A DNA stretch of 64,000 nucleotides from Bin5 sp965200615 (GCA_965200615.1 OZ241377.1:4588001-4652000); one strand, 5' to 3'; counted from the first letter of the stretch, positions 49,358-58,540 are shown. Notes: a model not told the origin generated them from the sequence alone. Made by a program: numbers and translations.

Positions 49358-50344
49358 TCAGGGCAGCCAGTCGGCGACGGCCTCTCGCTCCTCGAGCAGC
49401 TCCTGCCCGCTGGCGGCCATATGGGCGCGGTCGAAGTCGGTCAGCGGCAGCCCTTCCACGATCTGGTAGACGCCGTTCTCAACCGTCACGGGATAGCTGA
49501 ATATCACGCCGGTGGGCGAGTCGTAAGCGCCGGTGCTGGGGATGCCCATGCTGACCCAATCGTCTTCGGGCGCGCCCGCGAACCAGCTCTGCACATGGTT
49601 GATGCAGGCGTTGGCTGCGCTGGCCGCGCTGCTTGCGCCGCGTGCAGCGATCACGGCGGCGCCGCGCTGCTGGACGGCGGGAATAAACGTCTGTCTGATC
49701 CAGAAGAAATCGTTGATGACAGCTGCGGCCGGCTGGCCTTCGATCTGTGCATGGAAGAGGTCAGGATACTGGGTCGGGCTGTGATTGCCCCAGATGACGA
49801 CATTCTTGACCGTGTGGAGCGGCCGTCCAGCCTTCCTGGCAAGCATGCTCTGGGCGCGATTGTGATCGAGGCGGGTCATGGCGGTGAAGCGTTCGGCGGG
49901 GATGTCGGGCGCGTTGTGCATGGCGATCAGGCAGTTGGTATTGGCCGGGTTGCCGACGACGACGACGCGGACGTCGGAGGCGGCGTTCTCGTTTATGGCC
50001 TTACCCTGGGTGACGAAGATGGGGCCGTTGGCGCTGAGGAGGTCTTTGCGCTCCATGCCGGCGGTACGGGGGCGGGCGCCGACCAGGAGAGACCAGTTGG
50101 CCCCGGCGAAGGCTGCGTCCGGCTCGTCGGTCAGGATTGTATCGGCGAGGAGGGGGAAGGCGCAGTCGTCCAGCTCCATGGCCACGCCTTCGAGCGCGCC
50201 CATCGCGGGCGGTATCTCCAGCAGCTGGAGGATGACGGGCTGATCGGGGCCGAAAAGGTCGCCATTGGCGATGCGAAAGATGAGAGCATAGCCGATATTG
50301 CCGGCGGCGCCGGTAACTGCTACACGAATCGGGTCATTCATCAC
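49358..50344 (-). CDS. mdh: Malate dehydrogenase
   Basis: The 328-aa NAD-dependent enzyme of the TCA cycle is of the long cytosolic-type class. It starts VAVTGAAGNIGYALIFRIA, has GNPANTNCLIAM, the substrate-binding MTRLDHNRAQ and the catalytic His in IWGNHSPTQYPD. Length is typical. The GNAT gene lies 42 bases upstream on the same strand. Together with sucCD and acn in the window it covers part of the TCA cycle. Confidence 0.96.
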   Translation of the reverse strand: MMNDPIRVAVTGAAGNIGYALIFRIANGDLFGPDQPVILQLLEIPPAMGALEGVAMELDDCAFPLLADTILTDEPDAAFAGANWSLLVGARPRTAGMERKDLLSANGPIFVTQGKAINENAASDVRVVVVGNPANTNCLIAMHNAPDIPAERFTAMTRLDHNRAQSMLARKAGRPLHTVKNVVIWGNHSPTQYPDLFHAQIEGQPAAAVINDFFWIRQTFIPAVQQRGAAVIAARGASSAASAANACINHVQSWFAGAPEDDWVSMGIPSTGAYDSPTGVIFSYPVTVENGVYQIVEGLPLTDFDRAHMAASGQELLEEREAVADWLP

Positions 50345-50386
50345 TCATTGGTCTCCAGGTGCGGCAGGGGTGATTTCTACCTGCCT

Positions 50387-51325
50387 TCATTGATCTGTAT
50401 CGGGTGGATTTTCGGCCAGGTCGACCGCCATTTCATATTGGCGGTCGAAAACGCGAAAGCCAAGTGAGGCAAAGACCGGGTTGAGACGGCTGTCGGCCGG
50501 CTGGTCCATAAGCGTCAACCTGGCATCGACGTAGCGAAGCTGGAGAGCTTGCAGCAGTGGGCGGGCGACGTCCTGAAGATTGGCCTCCGGATCGACAGAG
50601 ATGTCAAGGATTCGAAGACGGGTTGCAGGCTGGCCCGGGGCCGGCACGCCGGACGATGACGACGGAGAAACCAGCGCATAGGCGACCGGCGCGCCGTCTT
50701 TGGCCGGGATGGTGAGGCCGATACAACCATGCTGTTCCACATAGTTGAGCAGACTGCGAGCACGGCGCTGCCAGATCATGGGCAGCTCGTGCCAACGGTA
50801 GAAATCGCGCAGAATCTGGGCTGGATCGGTCTCTTCCAGGCGCTCGTATGGCAGCGGGAGTGGGCCCTGGCGGGGATCCCGTTCCCACAGAAGCAGTTCG
50901 CGCAAGCGTTTAAAGCCGACCTGTCGATACACTGAGCGGGCGTGGTCGTTGGTGACCAGCACCTCCAGCAAGATGCGGTGAACACCGCGCTCGACCGCGC
51001 GCTGTTTCAAGTGCTCCATGAGCCGCCGGCCCCAACCGCCGCCGCGATAGGCCGGGTCGACACTGAGTCCACCGCACCAGCCTTCGTCACCGCGCACCGC
51101 CAACAGGGCCGCGCCGACGCCCTGCAGTCGCCCCTCCTCCTCCGCCACCAGGACTGCGCAATCTTCCGGAGCGATGCTGGAGCGGCGCAGATGCCCGCGC
51201 ATGCCAGACGGGTCCATGTGCATATCGTACCGGTAGTCGGCAAAGCCTCGGTTGAAGCCTTGGCGCAGCGTCTCGACTTCAACCGAGGAACCGGTTACGA
51301 TGGTTGGCTGTTGTAGCTCAGGCAA
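50387..51325 (-). CDS. GNAT-family N-acetyltransferase with two tandem GNAT domains
   Basis: 312 aa. The first GNAT domain (about 1-165) has the acetyl-CoA loop VDPAYRGGGWGRRLMEHLKQ and the C-terminal NDHARSVYRQVGFKRL. The second (about 170-305) lacks a clear R-x-x-G-x-G/A loop, but keeps the fold's closing NPVFASLGFRVFDRQYEMAV. The first is likely the active half. The acceptor substrate is unknown. It precedes mdh. Confidence 0.8.
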   Translation of the reverse strand: MPELQQPTIVTGSSVEVETLRQGFNRGFADYRYDMHMDPSGMRGHLRRSSIAPEDCAVLVAEEEGRLQGVGAALLAVRGDEGWCGGLSVDPAYRGGGWGRRLMEHLKQRAVERGVHRILLEVLVTNDHARSVYRQVGFKRLRELLLWERDPRQGPLPLPYERLEETDPAQILRDFYRWHELPMIWQRRARSLLNYVEQHGCIGLTIPAKDGAPVAYALVSPSSSSGVPAPGQPATRLRILDISVDPEANLQDVARPLLQALQLRYVDARLTLMDQPADSRLNPVFASLGFRVFDRQYEMAVDLAENPPDTDQ

Positions 51326-51393
51326 GTCGGAAGGAACTCCAATGGTGAGTGGTCAGCCAAAAGGTAGTGGTGGCTGGGCGCCTGTTTGCCAAT

Positions 51394-52320
51394 CTATTGC
51401 GCTCGGGCCACAAAGTCGAACTCCACAATGAACTCTTCCCCGACGTTGGCGACACTTGGGACATCAGGAATCCTGAGTTCGTAGTCGTCTCTGACGATGA
51501 TTGTGGCGGCGCTTCCCCGCAGTTCAGAATCGGAAACGACCTGCATCGTAACGATAAACACCGCCGGTCTGGTTATGTCGCGGACAGTCAGGTCACCTGT
51601 GACCTCGAACTGGATTTCATCGCCAATCGCGGCGGCCTCGGGCAGACCCACATACTCAGTGGCGGTAAAGGTGATGAACTGGTACTGGCTGGTCCGTAGA
51701 ACAAAGCGACGGACAGCGCCGTCGCGGCGGTTGCTATCTGTGGCGAAGGTTCCGGCCTCGATCTGAATAGGTCCGATTAAGCTGGCCGCAGGGTTGGCCG
51801 GATCGACGGTCAGCTCACCCGAAATGGCGTTGGTCGTGCCGACTACCGTTTTCGGCTGACCGAGCAACTCCTCATCGATGATATAGCGCGCTTCGGACTC
51901 TTCGGCCACGATGACAAATGTCTGACCGACGCCGGGCGATGCCGCGCTCTCGGCGGCCGTTTCCTCCTGAGGCTGCGCGGTTGCGGCCGGCGCGGCTTCA
52001 GGTTCCGGTTCCGGCGTGTCGGTCGCCTCCGGTTCGGGCGCAGGCGTATCTGTGGGCTCTGGCATCGGCGTATCGGTCGGGACCGGTTCTGGCGTGTCCG
52101 TGGGGTCGGGCTCGGTCACCGGAGTTGCCGTATCGGCGGCAGCCGGGGCTTCCTCCGTATCCGAGGGCGGAGCGTCCGAGCCGCCGCATGCCGCCACCAG
52201 GAGCGCCGCGAGCAGTACAAAGATGATCAACTTCAGGTGGGCAGCTCCAGGTTTGGTCGAGACCAGGCAAGGTTTGCCCGCGGTCGGGAATGATTTCGCT
52301 TTTGAGGTGTGCGGTCTCAT
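51394..52320 (-). CDS. YceI-family lipoprotein with Pro/Thr/Glu-rich linker
   Basis: A hydrophobic segment ending in the lipobox LVAAC is followed by an unstructured linker of about 90 residues made of TDTP, EPEP and PVPTDTP units, then a YceI-like lipocalin domain (GELTVDPANPAASLIGPIQIEAGTF, FVLRTSQYQFITFTATEY, FEVTGDLTVRDITRPAVF). YceI proteins bind isoprenoid-type lipids in the cell envelope. The start is unsure: ATG 52320 leaves an overlong polar front, and a non-ATG start close to the hydrophobic segment (52236 or 52230) is possible. Confidence 0.82.
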   Translation of the reverse strand: MRPHTSKAKSFPTAGKPCLVSTKPGAAHLKLIIFVLLAALLVAACGGSDAPPSDTEEAPAAADTATPVTEPDPTDTPEPVPTDTPMPEPTDTPAPEPEATDTPEPEPEAAPAATAQPQEETAAESAASPGVGQTFVIVAEESEARYIIDEELLGQPKTVVGTTNAISGELTVDPANPAASLIGPIQIEAGTFATDSNRRDGAVRRFVLRTSQYQFITFTATEYVGLPEAAAIGDEIQFEVTGDLTVRDITRPAVFIVTMQVVSDSELRGSAATIIVRDDYELRIPDVPSVANVGEEFIVEFDFVARAQ

Positions 52321-52454
52321 CGGTCCGAATCCCCCCATCCCAGATGGATGAAAACTTAAGCGGCCGAACCTTTCGACCGCGCTATCAACTATGACGTTCC
52401 CTTCCATTGTGGACCTATATTGGAAGTTTGGCAAAACTTCGGGTTTTCGGTCGG

Positions 52455-53681
52455 TTATCGCTGGAATCCGCTCTCACCGTAGCCGGTCAACTCCACATAG
52501 CCGCGACCGGCGACGGGTTCTCCGTTCATCGAGCCGCGCACGACGGTGGCGCCTTCATAGTAGGTAAAGGCGACATCCATCTCCTGATCTTCGATCAGAG
52601 GGTCGATCGTCAGTTCGATTTCGTGCTGGGGGAAGGTGACGCGCCAGCCGCCAGGGTAAACTGTGCCGCTGTCCGGGCTCGTCCACTGCTCTGTTGGCGT
52701 CAAAGTAAAGTCGTCCGGATGGATGGAGACCTGGCGGCCGTCGGGAAAGCTGAGCGTCCCTTCAAAGATCTCCTGGGAAGCGCCGGACAGCGTGCGAATT
52801 TCGGCAAACATAAGGACGACATCGTTGTCCAGGGTGAGGGCGAACCAGTCCCAGCCGACTGCGTCCCCGCTGAGGGCGGAGGTCCCGAACTCGTGGTCCA
52901 TCCAGCTGAGGCCCATTACGGGGATTCGCCTGCCTGCGAAGACGATTTCGCCTACAGTTTCCATCCGCACGAGGCTGTAGTAGTGGTTGGCGTTTCCTGG
53001 CTCCGGCCCTTTGCGGCTGAAGCCGGCTTCCCCGTGAAGCAGGGGCGGATGGGTCTCCGCGAGAGTGAGATCGATCGAAATGGGACCGCTGTCGTCCTCG
53101 GCAGCGGCCTGCAGACGCATCTGCCCCGGCACGGTTTCCTGCGCACGCCAGTCATCCAGCCAGACTTCGTAGCGGGGCGAACCGGTCGCGCCGGCGACGC
53201 CTCCGGCGCCGCGGCTGAAGCGGTCGAAGCTGACATGGCGGCCGGCGGGGGCGCTGGTGACGGCGAAGTGGGCCATATAGAGTTGCTGCGCGGCGAAATC
53301 GGACGGCCGGTTGGGTTCACCCGGCGCCAGCGCGCTGCGGAAAAAGGTGAGCTGGAAGCCGTATTTGCCGCCGTCCTCGCCGGTCAGGTTTCCGGTGTAG
53401 TACCACCACTCGGTGGCGTAGTCATTGTGAGGGCCGTGATCACGGGGAAACTGGAAATCCAGCGGCTCGAGGGCTCTGGCGAAGCGGCTGTCGACGGGCT
53501 GGCTGAGGACGTCGACGACGTCGGCCGAGGCCAGGGAGGGTTGGGCGCGTGAGCAGGCACTGACAAGGAGCAGACAGAAGAGGAGAGATAGTGCAGGCGG
53601 AACGGCTCCTGGAAGGATTCGTCGATTGATATGTATATGTTGCGGTGGCGGAACGGGTCTGACCACCGGTATGTCTGGCAT
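52455..53681 (-). CDS. CrtC/AttH-like (carotenoid 1,2-hydratase-like lipocalin fold) lipoprotein
   Basis: 408 aa. The N-terminus has a lipoprotein signal ending LLLVSAC, then the AttH/CrtC-like domain: FQFPRDHGPHNDYATEWWYYTGNL, FFRSALAPG, MAHFAVTS, WMDHEFGTS and WDWFALTLDND. These Trp/His-rich motifs are characteristic. Members include carotenoid hydratases and uncharacterised secreted lipocalins. No other carotenoid gene is near, so an envelope lipid-binding role is equally possible. It sits 102 bases after the PLP gene on the same strand, with a hairpin in between. Confidence 0.82.
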   Translation of the reverse strand: MPDIPVVRPVPPPQHIHINRRILPGAVPPALSLLFCLLLVSACSRAQPSLASADVVDVLSQPVDSRFARALEPLDFQFPRDHGPHNDYATEWWYYTGNLTGEDGGKYGFQLTFFRSALAPGEPNRPSDFAAQQLYMAHFAVTSAPAGRHVSFDRFSRGAGGVAGATGSPRYEVWLDDWRAQETVPGQMRLQAAAEDDSGPISIDLTLAETHPPLLHGEAGFSRKGPEPGNANHYYSLVRMETVGEIVFAGRRIPVMGLSWMDHEFGTSALSGDAVGWDWFALTLDNDVVLMFAEIRTLSGASQEIFEGTLSFPDGRQVSIHPDDFTLTPTEQWTSPDSGTVYPGGWRVTFPQHEIELTIDPLIEDQEMDVAFTYYEGATVVRGSMNGEPVAGRGYVELTGYGESGFQR

Positions 53682-53701
53682 TGTCGCGGTGTGCTCTATT
53701 G

Positions 53702-53732
53702 CCGGGAGGCGAATCAGACTGCCGCCTCCCGG
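53702..53732 (-). terminator. Terminator-like hairpin between the PLP-enzyme and CrtC-like genes
   Basis: CCGGGAGGCG and CGCCTCCCGG form a perfect 10-bp stem with an 11-base loop. There is no T run on either side, so it may be a partial or factor-dependent terminator. Confidence 0.45.
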
Positions 53733-53782
53733 TATGACGGGAGTCGCTATAGGGGCTGGCCTGATTGCCAGGATCTGAGAGC

Positions 53783-55078
53783 TTACATGCTGGCCAGCGC
53801 CTGTTCGAAGTCCGCCAGCAGATCGTCGGTATCCTCGATGCCAACGCTCAGGCGCACAAGCTCGTCGGTGATTCCCAGTGCCCGTCGGTCTTCCGGCGCG
53901 GTGTCGAAGTAGCTGACGATCCCTGGCTGCTCGATGAGGCTCTCAACGCCGCCGAGGCTTGGACCGATGCGCGGGATGCGGCAGGCATCGATGAATCGGC
54001 TTGTCGTCGGTCCGTCGGCCTCAACTTCAAAGCTGATAACGCCGCCGAACCCTGTCATTGTACACTTGGCGACTTCGTGATCGGGATGGCTCTCAAGGCC
54101 GGGATACCAGACGCGGCGAATCTTCGGATGGTCTTCCAGGTAACGGGCGATACGAAAGGCGCTCTCGTTGTGCTGACGCATGCGCAGGCCAAGGGTTTTG
54201 AGGCCGCGCAGAATCAGATAGGCGCAATGGGGGTCGACGACGGCGCCCAAAATGCTCTGGGACTGGCGCAGGGCGGTGGTGATGTCGAAGCTTCCGGTGA
54301 CACAGCCCGCGAGCAGGTCGTTGTGGCCGGCCAGATATTTGGTCACGCTGTGGATCGCGAGATCGATGCCGTACGCCAGGGGGCGGACGTTGCAGGGCGT
54401 GGCGAAGGTGGTGTCGATGATGGTGCGCAGGCCATGGCGCTTGGCGATTTCGACGAGGCGGGCGTAGTCCACGCAACGCAGAAAGGGATTGGTAGGCGAT
54501 TCGGAGAAGATCAACCTGGTCTCGGGCCGGATGGAGGCCTCGATGGCGTCGTAGTTGCCGGGGGCGACGGTGGTACAGGTGATGCCGAAGCGGGTGAGGA
54601 ATGTGTTGCAGAAGCCGCGCGTACGGCGGTAGCAGTCTTCAGTCATGACGAAGTGGTCGCCCTGACTGAGCAGAATGAATAGCGTGGTGGTGATGGCGGC
54701 CATACCGCTCGAGAGCAAAAGGGCGTCTTCGGCGGCGTCGAGCGCGGCCAGTTTTGCCTCGGCGGCGCGTACGGTTGGGTTGCCGTAACGTCCGTACTCC
54801 TCCCGTTCCGGCACATCCCAGAACATATGCTCTTCCATGTAGTTGATCAGGCTGGACGTGTCCTCGAAGGTATAGGTGCTGGTCTGAACGATGGGCACCG
54901 TCAGACTGTCGTGGGAAATGTAGCGCTTTTCCCCGGCGTGGACGGCTTGCGTCTGGCTGGAGAGTCTGGGAGTCTTCTCCTCAGGATCATACCCGTTGGA
55001 GGCAGCCGGTCCCGACGCGCCATCGGAGCCAGTTATCGTGCCGGAGTTCTGGGATATGGTCGTACCTGGTGTGGCCAT
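53783..55078 (-). CDS. Cys/Met metabolism PLP-dependent enzyme (cystathionine gamma-synthase/lyase type)
   Basis: A 431-aa fold-type I enzyme. After a non-conserved front of about 40 residues come VPIVQTSTYTFED, YGRYGNPTVRAAEAKLAALD and SSGMAAITTTLF. The PLP lysine is in AIHSVTKYLAGHNDLLAG, and the C-terminal SLGGVESLIEQPG follows. Such enzymes make or break cystathionine or use O-acylhomoserine. A SAM-I riboswitch in the leader indicates a methionine/cysteine biosynthetic role, so a MetB-like synthase is favoured over a degradative lyase. The exact reaction cannot be set from sequence. Confidence 0.9.
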   Translation of the reverse strand: MATPGTTISQNSGTITGSDGASGPAASNGYDPEEKTPRLSSQTQAVHAGEKRYISHDSLTVPIVQTSTYTFEDTSSLINYMEEHMFWDVPEREEYGRYGNPTVRAAEAKLAALDAAEDALLLSSGMAAITTTLFILLSQGDHFVMTEDCYRRTRGFCNTFLTRFGITCTTVAPGNYDAIEASIRPETRLIFSESPTNPFLRCVDYARLVEIAKRHGLRTIIDTTFATPCNVRPLAYGIDLAIHSVTKYLAGHNDLLAGCVTGSFDITTALRQSQSILGAVVDPHCAYLILRGLKTLGLRMRQHNESAFRIARYLEDHPKIRRVWYPGLESHPDHEVAKCTMTGFGGVISFEVEADGPTTSRFIDACRIPRIGPSLGGVESLIEQPGIVSYFDTAPEDRRALGITDELVRLSVGIEDTDDLLADFEQALASM

Positions 55079-55147
55079 GATGTCTCCTTCGCGAAGCAGT
55101 TCACCTTGTCAAAAGCGTCGTCACCGCCCTTTGGGCCGGTCTGGGAA

Positions 55148-55186
55148 TAAAAAAGCCCTCTTCCTGTGGATACACGGAAGAGGGCT
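55148..55186 (-). terminator. Riboswitch-controlled terminator
   Basis: AGCCCTCTTCC pairs with GGAAGAGGGCT (11 bp, loop 55165-55175) and is followed on the minus strand by TTTTTTATT. It lies just downstream of the SAM aptamer and about 70 bases before the PLP-enzyme ATG. Confidence 0.9.
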
Positions 55187-55201
55187 GCGACGAGTCGTCC
55201 A

Positions 55202-55330
55202 GAGCATCTCATCTGCCGGTGCATCCACACCGCCGGAATTGGCACCTGCCACGCTGCGGGATTTGACTCCAGCAGCGCCGGTTGCCGAGGCTTCACAGGG
55301 CCGGCCCCTCCACCTCTCTTGATAAGAGTC
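55202..55330 (-). promoter_or_regulatory. SAM-I (S-box) riboswitch aptamer
   Basis: Read on the minus strand the leader begins CTCTTATCAAGAGAGGTGGA and runs GGGGCCGGCCCTGTGAAGCC, CGGCAACCGG, GGTGCCAATTCC and ends GCAGATGAGATGC: all the S-box consensus blocks in order, including P1 (CTTATCA...GATGAGA-like), the kink-turn region and the P3/P4 core. With the terminator that follows it should turn the PLP-enzyme gene off when SAM is high. Confidence 0.95.
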
Positions 55331-55688
55331 TTGGCATGATTTCAGCGGACCGATCTGCAGTTGGACCAAATTCGTGAAACCCTGCCAAAAGGCTCGATTC
55401 AGTTGTTGGCGCCCATAGTAATCCAGGAATCGGCCCAGTGTCAAATTTTACAACCACATGGAGCGCGCAGGAGGGCTGACGAGGGGCTTGCAGGCAGGAC
55501 AGGCTGGGTCAGGAAGTCCGGCTGACAGACTCTTGCCTCGCTTTATCTGTATATTGTCCGGGTGATGTCAGCCATCAAGAAGGAGAGAGCGCTAAAGTAT
55601 GGTAAGGTATAGTCAGTAACGGAACGCCTGTGAAGGGCAGCCGCTCCAGTAGGGAGCGCGCCGAGATTTCCTTGGAAAGGAGAAGCAA
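55331..55688. other. Intergenic region between divergent riboswitch leader and SPFH gene
   Basis: These 358 bases hold the start sites of both flanking transcripts. I see an AT-richer stretch near 55440-55450 and around 55545-55615 but no confident -35/-10 pair, and no RNA gene. Confidence 0.45.
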
Positions 55689-56861
55689 ATGAACAGTTTA
55701 GGTAATGTCCCCAGAGTTCCCAGAAGGTTGCCGAGCGGGTCACCATTCGTCATGGTGATCGTAATCGTCGTCGTTATCCTCTTTCTGATGCTCTTTGCCC
55801 GCAACTTCTTCTACGCGTTCGAGCGCGTAGACGAACAGGAGGTCGGTGTTCAGTTTCAGGGAGGGAAGATCAAGAACGTGGTTGGTCCGGGTGTCTATAC
55901 GGACGTCGGCCTCTTTGTCCAGCTTGTACGCGTCTCCAGCCAGGCGATCCCGTTCAACGTAGAGGACCAGGAGATCATCACCAAGGACAAGCAACGGATC
56001 GGCCTGATGGTCAGCGGTGATATATTCCGCCCGAACATCAACCAAAGGGACACGATCCAGGCGCTGTGGGCGCAGTACCGGGGCATCTATCTGCAGGATG
56101 ACCTGGCCCGCAGCCGTATGCAGGACCAGGCGCGTCAGGCGATGAAGGTGTGTGTTGGCGACCGCACCTTTGACGACAACGTGGTCGGCACGGCCAGAGA
56201 TATTCTGCGCCAGTGCATCGACGATGAACTGAACGAACGGGCCGCGAATTTCGGCCTCCGGGTGGAGAACCTGGTGGTGCCGGATGTGATCCTGTCGGGG
56301 GCGGTCCAGGCTGCGCTGGACGCGATCGTGCAGAGCCGTCTGGAGACGGAGAAGGCGGCGCAGGACAAGCTGCGGGCGGATGCCCAGGCCGACGCCGAGC
56401 AGGCGCGGCAGGAGGGTGAAATCCGGATCGAGCAAAGCCGGATCCAGGAACAGGCCCGCCAGCAGACGGCCCTGGCCCAGCTTGAGGAACAGAAGGTGGC
56501 GGCGCAGAAGGCCGTGATCGAAGCCGAGCGCGCGAACGAGCTGGCCCGCGTCGAAGCGGAGAGGGCAGTCATTGAAGCGCAGAAACAGAATGAGTTGCTG
56601 GCCGCGCAGCGGGACATTGAGATCGCGCAGGCACTGGCTGTCGCCGCGGAAGAGCAGGCCAAGGCGCAGATCGCGGTCGAGACCGCTCTGGCCACTCTGT
56701 ACGCGGGCCGGCCGGAATATGTACAGCTGCTGATTGCCCAGGCCAACGCCAGCGCGCTCAAGAGCACCGACAAGGTGATCTTTACGCCTGAAGGCGTCAC
56801 GCCGACGCTGGTCCTGCCGGGCCCCGGCATCGTGCCGACGGTGGACACAACGCCCAACTAG
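55689..56861 (+). CDS. SPFH/prohibitin-like membrane protein with long coiled coil
   Basis: 390 aa. A short cytoplasmic front is followed by one membrane helix (about 22-42, MVIVIVVVILFLMLF) and an SPFH/Band-7 domain (ERVDEQEVGVQFQGGKIKNVVGPG, VEDQEIITKDKQRIGLMVSG). An Ala/Glu/Gln/Arg-rich coiled coil covers about residues 215-330, and the Pro-rich tail ends TPTLVLPGPG. Such proteins assemble large membrane-bound rings and organise microdomains or proteases. GGAAAGGAGAAG lies before the ATG. yraN starts 25 bases after the stop. Confidence 0.9.
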   Translation: MNSLGNVPRVPRRLPSGSPFVMVIVIVVVILFLMLFARNFFYAFERVDEQEVGVQFQGGKIKNVVGPGVYTDVGLFVQLVRVSSQAIPFNVEDQEIITKDKQRIGLMVSGDIFRPNINQRDTIQALWAQYRGIYLQDDLARSRMQDQARQAMKVCVGDRTFDDNVVGTARDILRQCIDDELNERAANFGLRVENLVVPDVILSGAVQAALDAIVQSRLETEKAAQDKLRADAQADAEQARQEGEIRIEQSRIQEQARQQTALAQLEEQKVAAQKAVIEAERANELARVEAERAVIEAQKQNELLAAQRDIEIAQALAVAAEEQAKAQIAVETALATLYAGRPEYVQLLIAQANASALKSTDKVIFTPEGVTPTLVLPGPGIVPTVDTTPN

Positions 56862-56886
56862 CGCAGCTGCAGAGGAGTCAGGATGC

Positions 56887-57285
56887 GTGAATGATGGGCG
56901 TCGATCCCTGGGTGCCCAGGGCGAGTTGATTGCAGTACGCGCTCTCGAGAAAGCCGGCCTGCGCATCGTCGAGCGCAACTGGCGCTGCCGGGCCGGTGAA
57001 CTGGATATCATCGCGGAGGAACGCGCCCCGGCTGAAGTCCGGGGCGCGTCCGATTCACGATGGCTGGTCGTAGTCGAGGTGCGCACCCGGCGGGGCCGGG
57101 CTTTCGGTTCCGCGCTGCAGGCCTTTACGCACAGAAAACAGAAGAAGCTGCGGGATCTGGCGACAATATACGTGCAGGAAACGAAGTGGCCGGGCCCCTG
57201 GCGCATTGACGCGGTGGCTGTGCAAATGGACAGGTCCGGCAAGTTGATCAGCGTGGAGCATATCCGCCATGCCGTCACCGGCTGA
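56887..57285 (+). CDS. YraN/UPF0102-family endonuclease-like protein
   Basis: 132 aa. The motif order LGAQGELIAVRALEKAGLRIVERNWRC, GELDIIAEE and VVVEVRTRRG is that of the UPF0102 (YraN) family, a PD-(D/E)XK fold of unclear cellular role. Start: GTG 56887 is required by the open frame; the ATG at 56883 is followed at once by a stop. The end overlaps miaA by 17 bases, so the two are coupled. Confidence 0.88.
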   Translation: MNDGRRSLGAQGELIAVRALEKAGLRIVERNWRCRAGELDIIAEERAPAEVRGASDSRWLVVVEVRTRRGRAFGSALQAFTHRKQKKLRDLATIYVQETKWPGPWRIDAVAVQMDRSGKLISVEHIRHAVTG

Positions 57286-58249
57286 GCAGGCCCGGGAGAA
57301 GGCGCGGCCGCCCCTGATCGCAATCCTGGGTCCGACGGCTGTCGGCAAGACCTCTCTCAGCCTCGACCTGGCAGCCCGCTTTGACGGCGAGATCGTCGGC
57401 GCCGACAGCCGGCAGATCTACCGCGGCATGGACATCGGCACCGCCAAGCCGAGTGCAGCAGAGCAGGCACGCGTACCCCACCACCTTGTCGATATACAGT
57501 CTCCCGACAGACAGATGGCGCTGGCGACCTATCAGCAGATGGCCTTCGGCGTCATCGACGCCATCCACAAACGGGAGCGCGTACCCTTTCTCGTAGGCGG
57601 GTCGGCCCTGTATCTGCGGGCCGTGACTGAGGGGCTGCAGATTCCGGAGGCCCCGCCCAATCCGGCGCTGCGCGCCGAACTGGAAAAGTTCGCGCAGGAA
57701 AACGGACGCGCGGCTCTTCACGCCCGGCTACAGGCGTCTGACCCCGATGCGGCCGCGCAGATCCACACCAACAACCTACGCCGGGTCATCCGTGCACTGG
57801 AGATCGTGCAGACAACGGGCCGCAGAAAGAGCGAGCTGGAATCGGCCGTGCCGCCGCCCTATCGTATCCTCAAGATCGGCCTCGACCTGCCGCGACCTCT
57901 CCTGCATGAACGCATCGACCGCCGCGTTCACGAAATGGTGGCTGCCGGCCTGGTGGAGGAGATGGCGTCTCTGCTGGCTGCCGGCTACTCTCCCGACCTG
58001 CCCTCCCTTAGCAGCCTGGGGTACCAGGAGGTCGCAGCCCATCTTCGCGGCGAGATGACGCTGACTGCGGCAGTCGAGCGCATTCAGATTGAAACGCACC
58101 GTTTCGTCCGCCACCAGTACACATGGTTCCGGCGGATCCCCGACATCCACTGGTTTGACATCTCCGAAGCGCCCCAGCCTGCCATACGAAGGCTGACGGA
58201 AAGTTTCTTGCATCGGAACATCAGATACGGTGTTGGAGTGACCCTCTAA
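57269..58249 (+). CDS. miaA: tRNA dimethylallyltransferase
   Basis: A 326-aa enzyme that adds an isopentenyl group to A37 of tRNAs reading UNN codons. P-loop LGPTAVGKTSLSLDLA, DSRQIYRGMDIGTAKPS, HHLVDIQ, PFLVGGSALYLRA, and the tRNA-binding C-terminus with RFVRHQYTWFRR and SLGYQEV are all diagnostic. Normal length. It overlaps yraN and is followed by a 374-base spacer with a structured element, then rel. Confidence 0.97.
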   Translation: MPSPAEQAREKARPPLIAILGPTAVGKTSLSLDLAARFDGEIVGADSRQIYRGMDIGTAKPSAAEQARVPHHLVDIQSPDRQMALATYQQMAFGVIDAIHKRERVPFLVGGSALYLRAVTEGLQIPEAPPNPALRAELEKFAQENGRAALHARLQASDPDAAAQIHTNNLRRVIRALEIVQTTGRRKSELESAVPPPYRILKIGLDLPRPLLHERIDRRVHEMVAAGLVEEMASLLAAGYSPDLPSLSSLGYQEVAAHLRGEMTLTAAVERIQIETHRFVRHQYTWFRRIPDIHWFDISEAPQPAIRRLTESFLHRNIRYGVGVTL

Positions 58250-58331
58250 GACGCGCAGGAACTGCCTCGATCGCGTTCGCAGATCTTGCCGTTCGCGCCG
58301 ACCGGCGACGGCCAGTCTCACGCTGCGCGTC
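58250..58331 (+). ncRNA. Candidate structured RNA element after miaA (three-way junction)
   Basis: GACGCGCAG (58250-58258) is exactly complementary to CTGCGCGTC (58323-58331). Inside lie two further hairpins: GATC...GATC around 58269-58285 and GCCGT/ACGGC enclosing CGCC/GGCG at 58288-58312. The whole would fold as a three-way junction at the 3' end of the miaA transcript or in the leader before the rel promoter. High GC makes chance pairing likely, so this is tentative. Confidence 0.3.
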
Positions 58332-58510
58332 GCGCCATAGACCGTTCGTAGGTGAATTGAACAGGGTTCGTCTCATTTCGACGTTTTGTGGAGGCGGGCG
58401 CCCGGAAGCGGTCTCTATGGGGGGCCTTAGGCAGCATTTCCAGTGTGATTTCCCGAAATCGGCCACAAAAGAGCTCTTAATGCGCCAAAAATAGTCTCAA
58501 TTCGGCGGCA

Positions 58511-58540
58511 TTGCGACACATACCCATTCCTTGCTATAAT
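58511..58540 (+). promoter_or_regulatory. Promoter of rel
   Basis: TTGCGA (58511-58516) and a perfect TATAAT (58535-58540) are 18 bases apart, about 84 bases before the rel ATG. The region between miaA and this site has no gene. Confidence 0.65.
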
